Below, piece by piece: positions 1 to 6,951 of a stretch of 7,248 bases of DNA. The notes under the pieces were generated by a model, which saw only the letters and a program-made list of their open reading frames with translations, made no database searches and was not told where the DNA came from. This stretch comes from Actinomycetota bacterium (GTDB taxonomy: Bacteria > Actinomycetota > Geothermincolia > Fen-727 > Anoxymicrobiaceae), in assembly GCA_016649525.1 (NCBI GenBank), contig JAENXM010000087.1:1-7248 (forward strand). Direction: 5' to 3'. Position numbers and translations under genes: made by a program. Every line of letters begins with the position of its first letter. Position 1 is the first letter of the stretch.

Positions 1-599
1 AGTCGAACGCCGGCGGTAGCATGATTGTCTCTACCATCAACCCGATTGCCAAGGAGATGCAGATTCCCGAGGCGATAATGAACGAGGCGTTGATACCGGC
101 GATGGACGAGGTCGGCGAGCTTTTCCAGAAGGGCGAGTACTACCTTCCCGAGATGCTCATTGCGTCGCGAGCGATGAAGAGCGGTCTCGAGGTCCTGAGG
201 CCGCTTCTGGCAGAGAGCGGCACCGAGCCGGTCGGAATGATCGCAATCGGCACCGTAAAAGGCGACATGCACGATATCGGTAAGAATCTGGTGGGCATGG
301 CGCTCGAGGGCGCCGGTTTTGAGGTCATCGACCTCGGGGTGGATGTTCCGCCCGGCAGGTTCGTGGAAGTGATCGAGGAGCAGAAACCTGTCGCTATCGG
401 CTTGAGCGCGCTTCTAACCAGCACCATGGTATCGATGGCTGACGTCGTAAGGGCCATCGAGTCGGCCGGTCTCAGGGGCATGGTAAAGATAATGATAGGC
501 GGGGCACCGGTCACCCAGGCCTTCTGCGACGAGATCGGGGCGGACTTCTATGGTAGCGACTCGACGGAGGGAAGGGATTACGCGAGGAGCCTGGTATAG
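1..599 (+). CDS. Corrinoid (B12-binding) methyltransferase protein, 5' partial
   Basis: This is a methyl-carrier corrinoid protein of the MtaC/MtbC/MttC type. The bound cobamide accepts a methyl group from a substrate methyltransferase and passes it to a second acceptor. The frame is open from base 3 with no stop before the ATG at 21, and that ATG has no clear ribosome site, so the gene probably begins outside the window. Counting from base 21 (192 residues), the N-terminal helical cap includes EALIPAMDEVGELF at 22-35, KGEYYLPEML at 37-46 and the RAMKSGLEVLRPLL region. A Rossmann-type B12 domain follows. The cobalt-ligating motif DMHDIG is at 82-87 (His84 as lower axial ligand), the GLSALLT segment is near 127-133 and the GG of IGGAPVT is at 160-161. 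The URO-D family gene starts 26 bases downstream and is the likely partner methyltransferase. The true substrate cannot be read from this chain. Confidence 0.9.
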   Translation, partial: SNAGGSMIVSTINPIAKEMQIPEAIMNEALIPAMDEVGELFQKGEYYLPEMLIASRAMKSGLEVLRPLLAESGTEPVGMIAIGTVKGDMHDIGKNLVGMALEGAGFEVIDLGVDVPPGRFVEVIEEQKPVAIGLSALLTSTMVSMADVVRAIESAGLRGMVKIMIGGAPVTQAFCDEIGADFYGSDSTEGRDYARSLV

Positions 600-625
600 A
601 GCCTTAGTCAGGAGGTCCTGAGACC

Positions 626-2152
626 ATGGTCTACATACCCGCCTTCCTTATCAACAAGGTCTACGAGAAGGGGAGCCTCGAGAACACCGATGACGGTTTC
701 GAGTTCTGCTTTGTCAACACCATGACTCCGGTCCGGATCAGCGGTATGCGGGACATCGTCGTTGTGGCGGACGACGCGCGCTATCAGGTGGAAAAGATAA
801 GGCTCTCCCTGGGTGGCAGGCCGGTCGCCCTCAAATCGGGCATGCTCGAGGAGATGATGAGTTTCGACAGGGACTCGAGGCTCACTATAAGAGTGCTCGG
901 CGAAAGGCTTCGGCCCGGCAAACACACGATAAAGATCAGCTTCATAACAAATGAGTACGGCGGGGCCATACTGAAAGTCAGCGATTTCATCGGCGAAGCG
1001 CGCCCCAGGGGGCTGCTGCAGCGCATCAGGGGCACGGTACCTGTCGGGGAGGCACAGCCGGAGGCCGGGCCGGTCCCGGTCGAGGGAGACCTCGGCGGTG
1101 TTCCACTTGACCCGGATTTCTCGAGGCTTGCCGCGGCGCTCGGGCGGGAGGAACCGGACAGGGTACCCCTCTTCGAGGCCGACATCGCGCTTCCCGTCCA
1201 GGAGTGGTTCCTCGGGCGGGAGATCACGAGTCCCGCGGACGAGGTCGAGTTCTTCATCCGGGCCGGTTATGACTATGTCCCTGTTCTTGCACCCTTTTTC
1301 TCCCCCAGGCTCATGAGGACCGCTTCCGACGAGGACGGCTCACTCGGTGACGCGGAGCGCGACCGCACCTGGCTGGTCGAGAGCGAGGGGCTTATAAAGA
1401 GCCTCGAGGATTTTCGCAGGTTCCCCTGGCCAAAGGCGGAGGACGTCGACCTCTCTTCTTTCGAAGAGGTCGCGAAGCTCCTCCCCTCGAAGATGCGGAT
1501 AATCGGGATGCTCTCCCCGGCGGCGGTGTTCGGGAACGTCTCGCAGTCTATGGGCCTTCAGAACTTCTCCTACGCCCTCTACGACAGCACCTCCCTCGTG
1601 GAAGAGCTGTTCGAGCTCGTCGGATCGACCTATGTGAAGATCGCGGAAAGGCTGGTTCAGGCTCCGGGGCTCGGCGCCGTCCTGATGTCTGACGACCTCG
1701 CACATACGGGGGGCTGCCTCGCTTCTCCAAAGGTGTACCGCAAGTATGTGTTCCCGTGGTACAGGAAGATCGGAGAAGTGTTGGAGGAAGCGGGCCTTCC
1801 GTTCATATACCACTCGGACGGGAATATCTTAGAGATAATGGACGACCTTGCCGAATGCGGGATCAAGGCGATCCACCCGATCGAGCCCCAGGCGATGGAC
1901 ATCGTCGAGGTGAAGAGGCGGTTCGGCGACAGGTTCTGCATCTTCGGGAACATCGACCTCGACTACACGCTCACGCGTGGGTCTGTCGACGAAGTGGTCG
2001 AGCAGGTCAAGGAGAGGCTGAGGGAGCTCGCGCCGGGCGGGGGATACGGGATATCCGCCTCGAACTCAATCCCTGACTATGTGAGGCCGCAGAACTACCG
2101 GGCCATGGTGGAGACGGCGATGAAGCACGGGAAGTACCCGATAAGAGTCTAG
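626..2152 (+). CDS. URO-D family methyltransferase-like protein with extra N-terminal beta domain
   Basis: The protein has 508 residues. The ATG at 626 is preceded by GGAGG (611-615) at ten bases. Residues about 165-508 form a URO-D fold of the corrinoid-methyltransferase branch (MtaA/MtbA and O-demethylase relatives): REEPDRVPLFEADI at 174-187, MSDDLAHTGG at 354-363, FPWYRKI at 376-382, YHSDGN at 395-400, IFGNIDLDY at 439-447 and SNSIPDYV at 479-486. The zinc-type HxC of MtaA/MtbA is replaced by H396-S-D398, so the metal site or chemistry may differ. Residues 1 to about 125 form a separate beta-rich domain (KGSLENTDDGFEF at 15-27, RLRPGKHTIKISF near 94-106). It resembles, from memory, the DUF6379/C-glycoside deglycosidase beta-subunit type of fold. 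A Pro/Gly/Glu-rich linker (about 126-162) joins the two. The adjacent corrinoid protein supports methyl transfer, possibly O-demethylation, but substrate and direction are unknown. True heme-pathway HemE is unlikely because of the extra domain and the neighbour. Confidence 0.8.
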   Translation: MVYIPAFLINKVYEKGSLENTDDGFEFCFVNTMTPVRISGMRDIVVVADDARYQVEKIRLSLGGRPVALKSGMLEEMMSFDRDSRLTIRVLGERLRPGKHTIKISFITNEYGGAILKVSDFIGEARPRGLLQRIRGTVPVGEAQPEAGPVPVEGDLGGVPLDPDFSRLAAALGREEPDRVPLFEADIALPVQEWFLGREITSPADEVEFFIRAGYDYVPVLAPFFSPRLMRTASDEDGSLGDAERDRTWLVESEGLIKSLEDFRRFPWPKAEDVDLSSFEEVAKLLPSKMRIIGMLSPAAVFGNVSQSMGLQNFSYALYDSTSLVEELFELVGSTYVKIAERLVQAPGLGAVLMSDDLAHTGGCLASPKVYRKYVFPWYRKIGEVLEEAGLPFIYHSDGNILEIMDDLAECGIKAIHPIEPQAMDIVEVKRRFGDRFCIFGNIDLDYTLTRGSVDEVVEQVKERLRELAPGGGYGISASNSIPDYVRPQNYRAMVETAMKHGKYPIRV

Positions 2153-2200
2153 GCTGTTTCCGCCACGACTTTTCCCCATCCGTAAAACTCGTTTACCATG

Positions 2201-2206
2201 TAGAAT
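2201..2206 (+). promoter_or_regulatory. Weak candidate -10 box before fba
   Basis: The 77-base gap between the URO-D gene and the aldolase holds TAGAAT, five of six matches to the -10 consensus. It would give a leader of about 18 bases. I find no convincing -35 box 16-18 bases upstream, so the aldolase may instead be read through from the upstream genes. The call is tentative. Confidence 0.25.
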
Positions 2207-2229
2207 GGGTTTGAACCGGGGAGGTAGTG

Positions 2230-3084
2230 ATGGCTTTCGTGACAAACACCGAATTGCTTGCGAAGGCGGAGAAAGAGGGCTACGCGGCAGGGGCGTTCAA
2301 CACCAACAACCTCGAGATAACGCTTTCTATAGTGGAGGCCGCGGTCGCTGAGCGCTCGCCGGTTATCATCGCCGTCTCGCCCGGCGCGATGGAGTATGCA
2401 GGGGTGGCTTACCTCGCGGCAATCGCAAAGGTCGCTTCTGAATCGGTTGACATCCCGGTATCGCTTCACCTGGACCACGGGACCTCCATGGAGCATGTCG
2501 AAGCCTGCATTGAGCACGGATTCTCATCTGTGATGATCGACGGGAGCAAGCTCCCTTACGAAGAGAACGTGAGCCTCACCCGACAAGTGGTTGAGCTGGG
2601 ACGTAAGAAGGGCGTTTCGGTCGAGGGCGAGCTCGGCAGGTTGGTGGGAGTAGAGGATTCCGTGTCGGTGAGCGAGCGTGAGGCCTCGATGACCGATCCC
2701 ACCCAGGCCGCGGAGTTCGTCGAGCGGACGGGTGTCGATGCGCTGGCGGTTGCCATCGGCAACGTTCACGGATGGTACAAGGGGAGGCCCGACCTCGACT
2801 TCGACCGGCTCAGGGAGATCAAGTCAAAGGTCGGCACTTTTCTGGTGCTTCACGGGGCTAGCGGCATTCCCGATGACATGATACGGGAGGCATGCTCCAT
2901 CGGCGTTGACAAGATCAACATAGACACAGAGGTGCGCGACGCCTTCCGCCAGGCGGTTGCCCGGTTCGTCTCCGAGAACCCCGATGTCATCGACCCCAGG
3001 AAGATCCTCATGCCGGCAAGAGACGCGATGCGCGAGGTAGTGGCCAGAAAGATGCGGCTGTTTGGCAGCGCAGGTAAGACTTAG
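2230..3084 (+). CDS. fba: Class II fructose-bisphosphate aldolase
   Basis: This is a zinc-dependent cytosolic aldolase that interconverts fructose 1,6-bisphosphate with dihydroxyacetone phosphate and glyceraldehyde 3-phosphate. The frame could open at GTG 2227, but GGGGAGG (2218-2224) sits five bases before the ATG at 2230, which I prefer (284 residues, normal family length). Visible motifs in order are AGAFNTNN near the N-terminus, the LHLDHG zinc and catalytic motif (HLDH, about 81-84), MIDGSKLPYEEN, the glutamate motif VEGELGRL, AIGNVHG and LHGASGI with the other zinc-binding histidines, and the phosphate-binding loop INIDTEVR. All the expected catalytic residues seem present. Close paralogues (GatY/KbaY, tagatose-bisphosphate aldolase) share these motifs, so sugar specificity is the main doubt. 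The gene lies between a C1-transfer pair and a tRNA promoter, and no terminator is visible after it. Confidence 0.93.
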   Translation: MAFVTNTELLAKAEKEGYAAGAFNTNNLEITLSIVEAAVAERSPVIIAVSPGAMEYAGVAYLAAIAKVASESVDIPVSLHLDHGTSMEHVEACIEHGFSSVMIDGSKLPYEENVSLTRQVVELGRKKGVSVEGELGRLVGVEDSVSVSEREASMTDPTQAAEFVERTGVDALAVAIGNVHGWYKGRPDLDFDRLREIKSKVGTFLVLHGASGIPDDMIREACSIGVDKINIDTEVRDAFRQAVARFVSENPDVIDPRKILMPARDAMREVVARKMRLFGSAGKT

Positions 3085-3102
3085 CCGGGCGGGTACGCCT
3101 AC

Positions 3103-3131
3103 TCAACAGCCAGGGCGTTAACTGGTACAAT
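3103..3131 (+). promoter_or_regulatory. Promoter for tRNA-Leu and probably tig-clpP-clpX
   Basis: A -10 box TACAAT lies at 3126-3131 and is preceded by TGG (3123-3125), giving an extended -10 (TGnTACAAT). A -35-like TCAACA lies at 3103-3108 with an ideal 17-base spacer. Transcription would begin near 3138, about 34 bases before the mature tRNA 5' end. No terminator follows the tRNA, so this promoter probably also drives tig, clpP and clpX. The call rests on pattern alone. Confidence 0.6.
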
Positions 3132-3171
3132 ACTCAAAGTAGAACAAGTTTCACCAGTTCCAAAACATCAC

Positions 3172-3257
3172 GCGAGAGTGGCGGAATTGGTAGACGCGCG
3201 GGGTTTAGGACCCCGTGGTTTTTAACCGTGGGGGTTCGAGTCCCCCCTCTCGCACCA
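3172..3257 (+). tRNA. tRNA-Leu (anticodon TAG), CCA encoded
   Basis: This 86-base class II tRNA has a perfect seven-pair acceptor stem (3172-3178 GCGAGAG with 3247-3253 CTCTCGC), discriminator A at 3254 and a genomically encoded CCA at 3255-3257. The D-arm region contains TGGTAGACGC. The anticodon stem is CGGGG (3199-3203) with CCCCG (3211-3215) around the loop TTTAGGA, placing the TAG anticodon at 3206-3208, which reads CUN leucine codons, chiefly CUA. A long variable arm typical of Leu tRNAs follows, then a T-arm with GGTTCGAGTCC. It starts about 34 bases after the predicted transcription start and ends 33 bases before tig. Confidence 0.97.
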
Positions 3258-3276
3258 AACCGGACGAGTGAAAAGT

Positions 3277-3283
3277 GGGAGGA
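3277..3283 (+). promoter_or_regulatory. Ribosome binding site that fixes the tig start
   Basis: GGGAGGA lies seven bases before the in-frame CTG at 3291. No in-frame ATG, GTG or TTG exists between the tRNA and the conserved trigger-factor sequence. The next upstream candidate is a GTG at 3228 inside the tRNA. This strong site therefore argues for initiation at CTG. Confidence 0.7.
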
Positions 3284-3290
3284 GAGTCAT

Positions 3291-4676
3291 CTGAAGACAG
3301 AGGTAAGCAAGGGAGAGGGACACCAGGTAACCCTCAAGGTCGAAGCAGGTGGGGAGGACCTCGAGCCGATAATCGATGAGGCCTACCGAGACCTCAGCAG
3401 GAAGCTGAAGGTGCCGGGCTTTCGCAAAGGGAAGGTGCCCCGCAAGGTCATTGACAGCCAGCTCGGCGCGGAGAACGTCCGCAAAGAGGCGATCAGGGAC
3501 GGCCTTCCCACGCTCTACATGATGGGGGTAATCGATTCTGGCATATTCCCGGTCTCCGACCCCGAGATAAGCGGGCTGGAGATAGGCGACGATGGCAGCA
3601 GCGTCGTCTTCGAGGCAACGGTGGACGTGAAGCCGGAGATCGAGGTCAAGGACTACATGGGGATTGAGGTCGAGAAGCCCGATACCGGGGTCACGGAGGA
3701 GGACGTAAAGCGGGCGCTCGACGAGGCCCGCGACCGGTTCGCGACCCTCGAGGTCGTGGAGGGGCGCCCGGTCGAGGACAAGGACTACGTCCTTTTCGAC
3801 TACAAGGTGTTCACCGACGGGGAGCCCATGGAGGGCTCCAGCGGCTCGGACCGCATGATACAGGTCGGCAGTGAGGATTTCCTGCCGGGTTTTGACGAAC
3901 AGCTCGTCGGGGCGCGAAAAGGTGACATCCTGGACGTTTTTGTCTCTTTCCCGCCCGAATACGAGGTAAGGGAGCTGGCCGGCAAGCCGGCGACGTTCCG
4001 CACGATCGTCAAGGAGGTCAAGCGCAAGGTCCTTCCTCCGCTCGACGACGGACTCGCACGCGAGGTGAGCCATTTCGAGACCCTGGACGACTTCAAGGAA
4101 GACCTCAAGGGCCGCATTGCGAAGATTAAGGAGGCCGCGGGCGAGCGGCTGATCCGGGAGAGGGTCGTCGCGGCTCTGGCGGATAAAACCTATATCGACC
4201 TTCCCGAATCGATGGTGAAATACCAGATCGACGGGGAGATCGAGGAGCTCGAGCACGATCTTTCCGAGCGCGGCATCACGCTCGACGAATATCTGGAGGC
4301 ATTGAAGGGAAGTCGGCACCAGTTAGAGAATGCTATCAGGGAAAGGGTGGTGGAAAACCTCAAGGCGGAGCTCGTAGTGGACGCGGTCGCGTCGGCCGAG
4401 AACGTCGGGGTTTCGGACGAAGAGGCGGAGGAGTATATTAGGGAGACCGCGAAGGCCTCGGGCGGCGACCCCGAAGAGGTCTTCGAGCAGGCGAGCAGGC
4501 AGGGGCGCATCCCGGCGGTGAAGGCCAACATGAGGCTTTCGAAGGCCGTGGACCTGCTTGTCGAGAACGCCGTGTTCGAGGGCGGTGAGCCCGTGAAGCC
4601 GGCTGAGCCAGAGCCCGAGGTCGAAGAAGCGGTTTTAAAAGAGGAAGCTTCAAAGGAGGAGCCGGAGGAAGAATGA
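3291..4676 (+). CDS. tig: Trigger factor (ribosome-associated chaperone and prolyl isomerase)
   Basis: Trigger factor binds near the ribosomal exit tunnel and shelters nascent chains. From the CTG at 3291 the protein is 461 residues, somewhat longer than the roughly 430 usual for the family. An N-terminal ribosome-binding domain carries the signature [12 protein letters not shown] at 43-54. An FKBP-type PPIase domain spans roughly 158-245 ([40 protein letters not shown]). An alpha-helical C-terminal chaperone domain follows to about 430. The extra length is an acidic, Pro/Glu/Lys-rich tail (about 432-461). The open frame can be drawn back to a GTG at 3228, but that lies inside the tRNA and would add unrelated residues, so the CTG is chosen for its ribosome site and fit to the family N-terminus. 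The stop overlaps the clpP start as ATGA, indicating translational coupling. Confidence 0.95.
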   Translation: MKTEVSKGEGHQVTLKVEAGGEDLEPIIDEAYRDLSRKLKVPGFRKGKVPRKVIDSQLGAENVRKEAIRDGLPTLYMMGVIDSGIFPVSDPEISGLEIGDDGSSVVFEATVDVKPEIEVKDYMGIEVEKPDTGVTEEDVKRALDEARDRFATLEVVEGRPVEDKDYVLFDYKVFTDGEPMEGSSGSDRMIQVGSEDFLPGFDEQLVGARKGDILDVFVSFPPEYEVRELAGKPATFRTIVKEVKRKVLPPLDDGLAREVSHFETLDDFKEDLKGRIAKIKEAAGERLIRERVVAALADKTYIDLPESMVKYQIDGEIEELEHDLSERGITLDEYLEALKGSRHQLENAIRERVVENLKAELVVDAVASAENVGVSDEEAEEYIRETAKASGGDPEEVFEQASRQGRIPAVKANMRLSKAVDLLVENAVFEGGEPVKPAEPEPEVEEAVLKEEASKEEPEEE

Positions 4677-5275
4677 GGGACCAACTGGTACCGATAGTGA
4701 TAGAGCAGACCCCCCGGGGTGAGCGGCAGTTCGACATATACTCCCGCCTGCTCAAGGAGCGCATAGTGTTCATCGGGATGGACATAGACGACCATATGGC
4801 GAACCTGGTGATGGCCCAGCTCCTTCACCTCGAGAGCGAGAACCCGGAGAAGGACATCAATATCTACATCAACTCCCCGGGCGGCAACGTTACGAGCACG
4901 CTCGCCATCTATGACACCATCCGGTACGTCCGCTGCGACGTCTCGACGGTATGCATAGGGCAGGCCGCGAGCGGGGCGGCGGTCCTGCTGGCCGCCGGCG
5001 CAAAAAGCAAGCGTTACGCGACTCCGCACAGCCGTATCCTTCTCCATCAGCCGCACGGCGGGGCCCAGGGTCAGGCGATAGACGTCGACATACAGGCGAA
5101 GGAGATACTGCGAAACCGCGAGGTACTCGACAAGATACTCGCGGAGCATACCGGGCAGTCGGCCGACAGGATCCACAAGGACACCGACAGGGACTTCATA
5201 ATGGTGCCGGAGAAGGCCGTGGAGTACGGTTTGATCGACGAGGTCATCTCGCAGCGCAAGGTGCCGGAGGCGTAG
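4673..5275 (+). CDS. clpP: ATP-dependent Clp protease proteolytic subunit
   Basis: ClpP is the serine peptidase that forms the 14-subunit chamber of ClpXP. The 200-residue length is normal. The ATG overlaps the tig stop by four bases. The N-terminal [12 protein letters not shown] segment, the [10 protein letters not shown] strand and the NIYINSPGG oxyanion region (about 63-71) are typical. The catalytic triad is Ser100 (GQAASG), His125 (LLHQP) and Asp174 (TDRD). The residue after the nucleophile is Gly101, where most ClpPs have Met, a small but visible departure. Only one clpP is present here, unlike the tandem clpP1-clpP2 of many actinobacteria. No long propeptide is evident. clpX follows after 28 bases and encodes the partner ATPase. 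Confidence 0.97.
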   Translation: MRDQLVPIVIEQTPRGERQFDIYSRLLKERIVFIGMDIDDHMANLVMAQLLHLESENPEKDINIYINSPGGNVTSTLAIYDTIRYVRCDVSTVCIGQAASGAAVLLAAGAKSKRYATPHSRILLHQPHGGAQGQAIDVDIQAKEILRNREVLDKILAEHTGQSADRIHKDTDRDFIMVPEKAVEYGLIDEVISQRKVPEA

Positions 5276-5303
5276 AGGGCCTCAAGCGTCTGGAGGTAGG
5301 TAG

Positions 5304-6593
5304 TTGGCGAAATTCACTGAGGGCAGCGACCTTCTCAAGTGCTCTTTCTGCGGCAAGACCCAGAGGCACGTCAAGAAGCTCATAGCGGGGCCGGGCGTAT
5401 ACATCTGCGACGAGTGCATCGAGCTCTGCAACGAGATAATCGCGGAGGAGCTCACCGAGGCGCCGGAGATACAGATAGGCGCCCTCCCGAAGCCCAGGGA
5501 GATAATGGAGTTCCTCGAGGAGTATGTCATAGGGCAGGACCGGGCCAAGATGGTCCTCTCCGTCGCCGTTTACAATCACTACAAGCGGATACAGGTAGGC
5601 GCCCACTCGAACGACGAGGTGGAGCTGCAGAAGAGCAACATAATACTCATCGGCCCGACCGGATGCGGCAAGACGCTGCTCGCGCAGACCCTGGCAAGAC
5701 TGCTGAACGTGCCGTTCGCCATTGCCGACGCCACCAGCCTCACCGAGGCGGGCTACGTCGGCGAGGACGTCGAGAACATCCTGCTCAAGCTCATCCAGGC
5801 CGCGGACCTCGACGTCAAGAAGGCGGAGACGGGCATCATCTATATCGACGAGATCGACAAGATCGCCCGGAAGAGCGAGAGCCCGAGCATCACCCGTGAC
5901 GTGTCGGGGGAGGGAGTCCAGCAGGCGCTCCTGAAGATACTGGAGGGAACGATTGCGAGCGTGCCGCCCCAGGGTGGGCGCAAGCATCCCCACCAGGAGT
6001 TCCTGCAGATAGACACGACCGGCATTCTCTTTATCTGCGGCGGAGCTTTCTCCGGCGTCGAGGACATCATCGAGGACCGCATAGGCAGGAAGGGCGTCGG
6101 TTTCGGGGCCGAGGTCAAGAGCAAGAGCGAGAAGGACCTCGGGACGATCCTTTCCAACATAATGCCGGAGGACCTTTTGAAGTTCGGGCTCATCCCCGAG
6201 TTCGTGGGGCGGCTCCCTGTGATAACGACCCTGCACAGCCTCACCAAGGACCACCTGATGGAGATACTGGTGAAGCCGAAGAACGCGCTGGTCAAGCAGT
6301 ACCGGAAGTTCTTCGAGTTCGACGGGGTCGAGTTGATTTTCACCGAGGGCGCCCTCGAGGAGATCTCGGAGAAGGCCCTCGAGAGGTCGACGGGCGCCCG
6401 CGGGCTGCGGGCGATCATGGAGGACGCGCTCCTGGGGACCATGTTCGAGCTGCCGTCGCGCTCCGACATCGTCAAGTGCGTCGTCACGAAGGAGGTAGTG
6501 GCTGAGAACTTCAAGCCGACCCTTTTGACTTCGCGCTCGGATGTATCGAGGCCCGAGAAGGTCGAGACCGAGGAGAAGGAGGAGACCGCCTAG
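5304..6593 (+). CDS. clpX: ATP-dependent Clp protease ATP-binding subunit ClpX
   Basis: ClpX is the AAA+ unfoldase that recognises tagged proteins and threads them into ClpP. The TTG start at 5304 has GGAGG at 5292-5296, seven bases upstream, and gives the canonical N-terminus. Of 429 residues, the zinc-binding domain has Cys13, Cys16, Cys35 and Cys38. Further motifs are Walker A GPTGCGKT at 117-124, pore-1 loop GYVG at 150-153, Walker B IIYIDEID at 178-185, the RKH pore loop at 226-228, the ClpP-docking loop VGF at 265-267 (IGF in E. coli), arginine finger R303 in FVGRLP and sensor-2 R366 in GARGLR. The C-terminal tail is acidic. Its TAG stop overlaps the stop of the opposite-strand gene. 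All functional motifs are intact, so it should be active with the upstream ClpP. Confidence 0.97.
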   Translation: MAKFTEGSDLLKCSFCGKTQRHVKKLIAGPGVYICDECIELCNEIIAEELTEAPEIQIGALPKPREIMEFLEEYVIGQDRAKMVLSVAVYNHYKRIQVGAHSNDEVELQKSNIILIGPTGCGKTLLAQTLARLLNVPFAIADATSLTEAGYVGEDVENILLKLIQAADLDVKKAETGIIYIDEIDKIARKSESPSITRDVSGEGVQQALLKILEGTIASVPPQGGRKHPHQEFLQIDTTGILFICGGAFSGVEDIIEDRIGRKGVGFGAEVKSKSEKDLGTILSNIMPEDLLKFGLIPEFVGRLPVITTLHSLTKDHLMEILVKPKNALVKQYRKFFEFDGVELIFTEGALEEISEKALERSTGARGLRAIMEDALLGTMFELPSRSDIVKCVVTKEVVAENFKPTLLTSRSDVSRPEKVETEEKEETA

Positions 6594-6928
6594 TCTTCTT
6601 CCTTTTGCCCCGCACGCTTTCCCGCCATCCCGGCGAGCTTTACCAGGGGTGATTTAGTGGTCTCCTCGAGTGTCTTCGAAGTGAAGGCCCAGCGGCCGGC
6701 TATCTCCTCGAAGGTCTCGGACAGCTTTTTACCCCTCTCGCTGAACTCGAGGCCTTTATGCTGGGCTCGGGCGGCTTTTTCCTTGAGGTCGTTTATGTCC
6801 GGCCGGATATCGGCGTACATCTTCTTTCCTTTCCTCACCACTTTCATGGCCGCGGCCCCGATGGCAACGAAAACGGCCATGATTAACGCGAACGGTATGA
6901 GGCAGATGAGCAGATATGCGACGACCAT
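6590..6928 (-). CDS. Small single-pass membrane protein, unknown function
   Basis: I do not recognise this 112-residue protein. An ATG at 6928 (reading leftward) is preceded by GGAGG (6939-6935) at six bases. The frame stays open upstream to 7159, but that part crosses the inverted repeat and the start of valS on the other strand, so the short form is preferred. Residues about 3-28 form one hydrophobic helix with a second Met and several Ala. A positive cluster (KVVRKGKK, 29-36) then suggests a cytoplasmic C-terminus. The rest is charged, mostly helical and possibly coiled-coil ([33 protein letters not shown]). The layout recalls small DUF948-like membrane-anchored proteins, but there is no firm motif. 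The strong ribosome site and its position between two housekeeping genes support it being real. Confidence 0.75.
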   Translation of the reverse strand: MVVAYLLICLIPFALIMAVFVAIGAAAMKVVRKGKKMYADIRPDINDLKEKAARAQHKGLEFSERGKKLSETFEEIAGRWAFTSKTLEETTKSPLVKLAGMAGKRAGQKEED

Positions 6929-6951
6929 AAAAAACCTCCAGCAATGCAAAG

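Noticed and set aside
2153..2229. Small gene or regulatory RNA in the gap before fba
   Set aside because: At 77 bases I see no reading frame with a ribosome site and no stable structure; only a weak TAGAAT box stands out.
3228..3290. tig start at GTG 3228
   Set aside because: This codon lies in the tRNA variable/T-arm region, and the added residues do not fit the trigger factor N-terminus.
3222..4319. Long - strand open frame (365 codons) opposite tig
   Set aside because: It is a GC-driven shadow of tig; it runs across the tRNA and has no recognisable domain, while the + strand frame is clearly trigger factor.
4190..6254. Long - strand open frames opposite clpP and clpX
   Set aside because: They lie antisense to genes with every catalytic motif intact and have low-complexity Leu/Arg/Asp-rich composition typical of reverse-frame artefacts.
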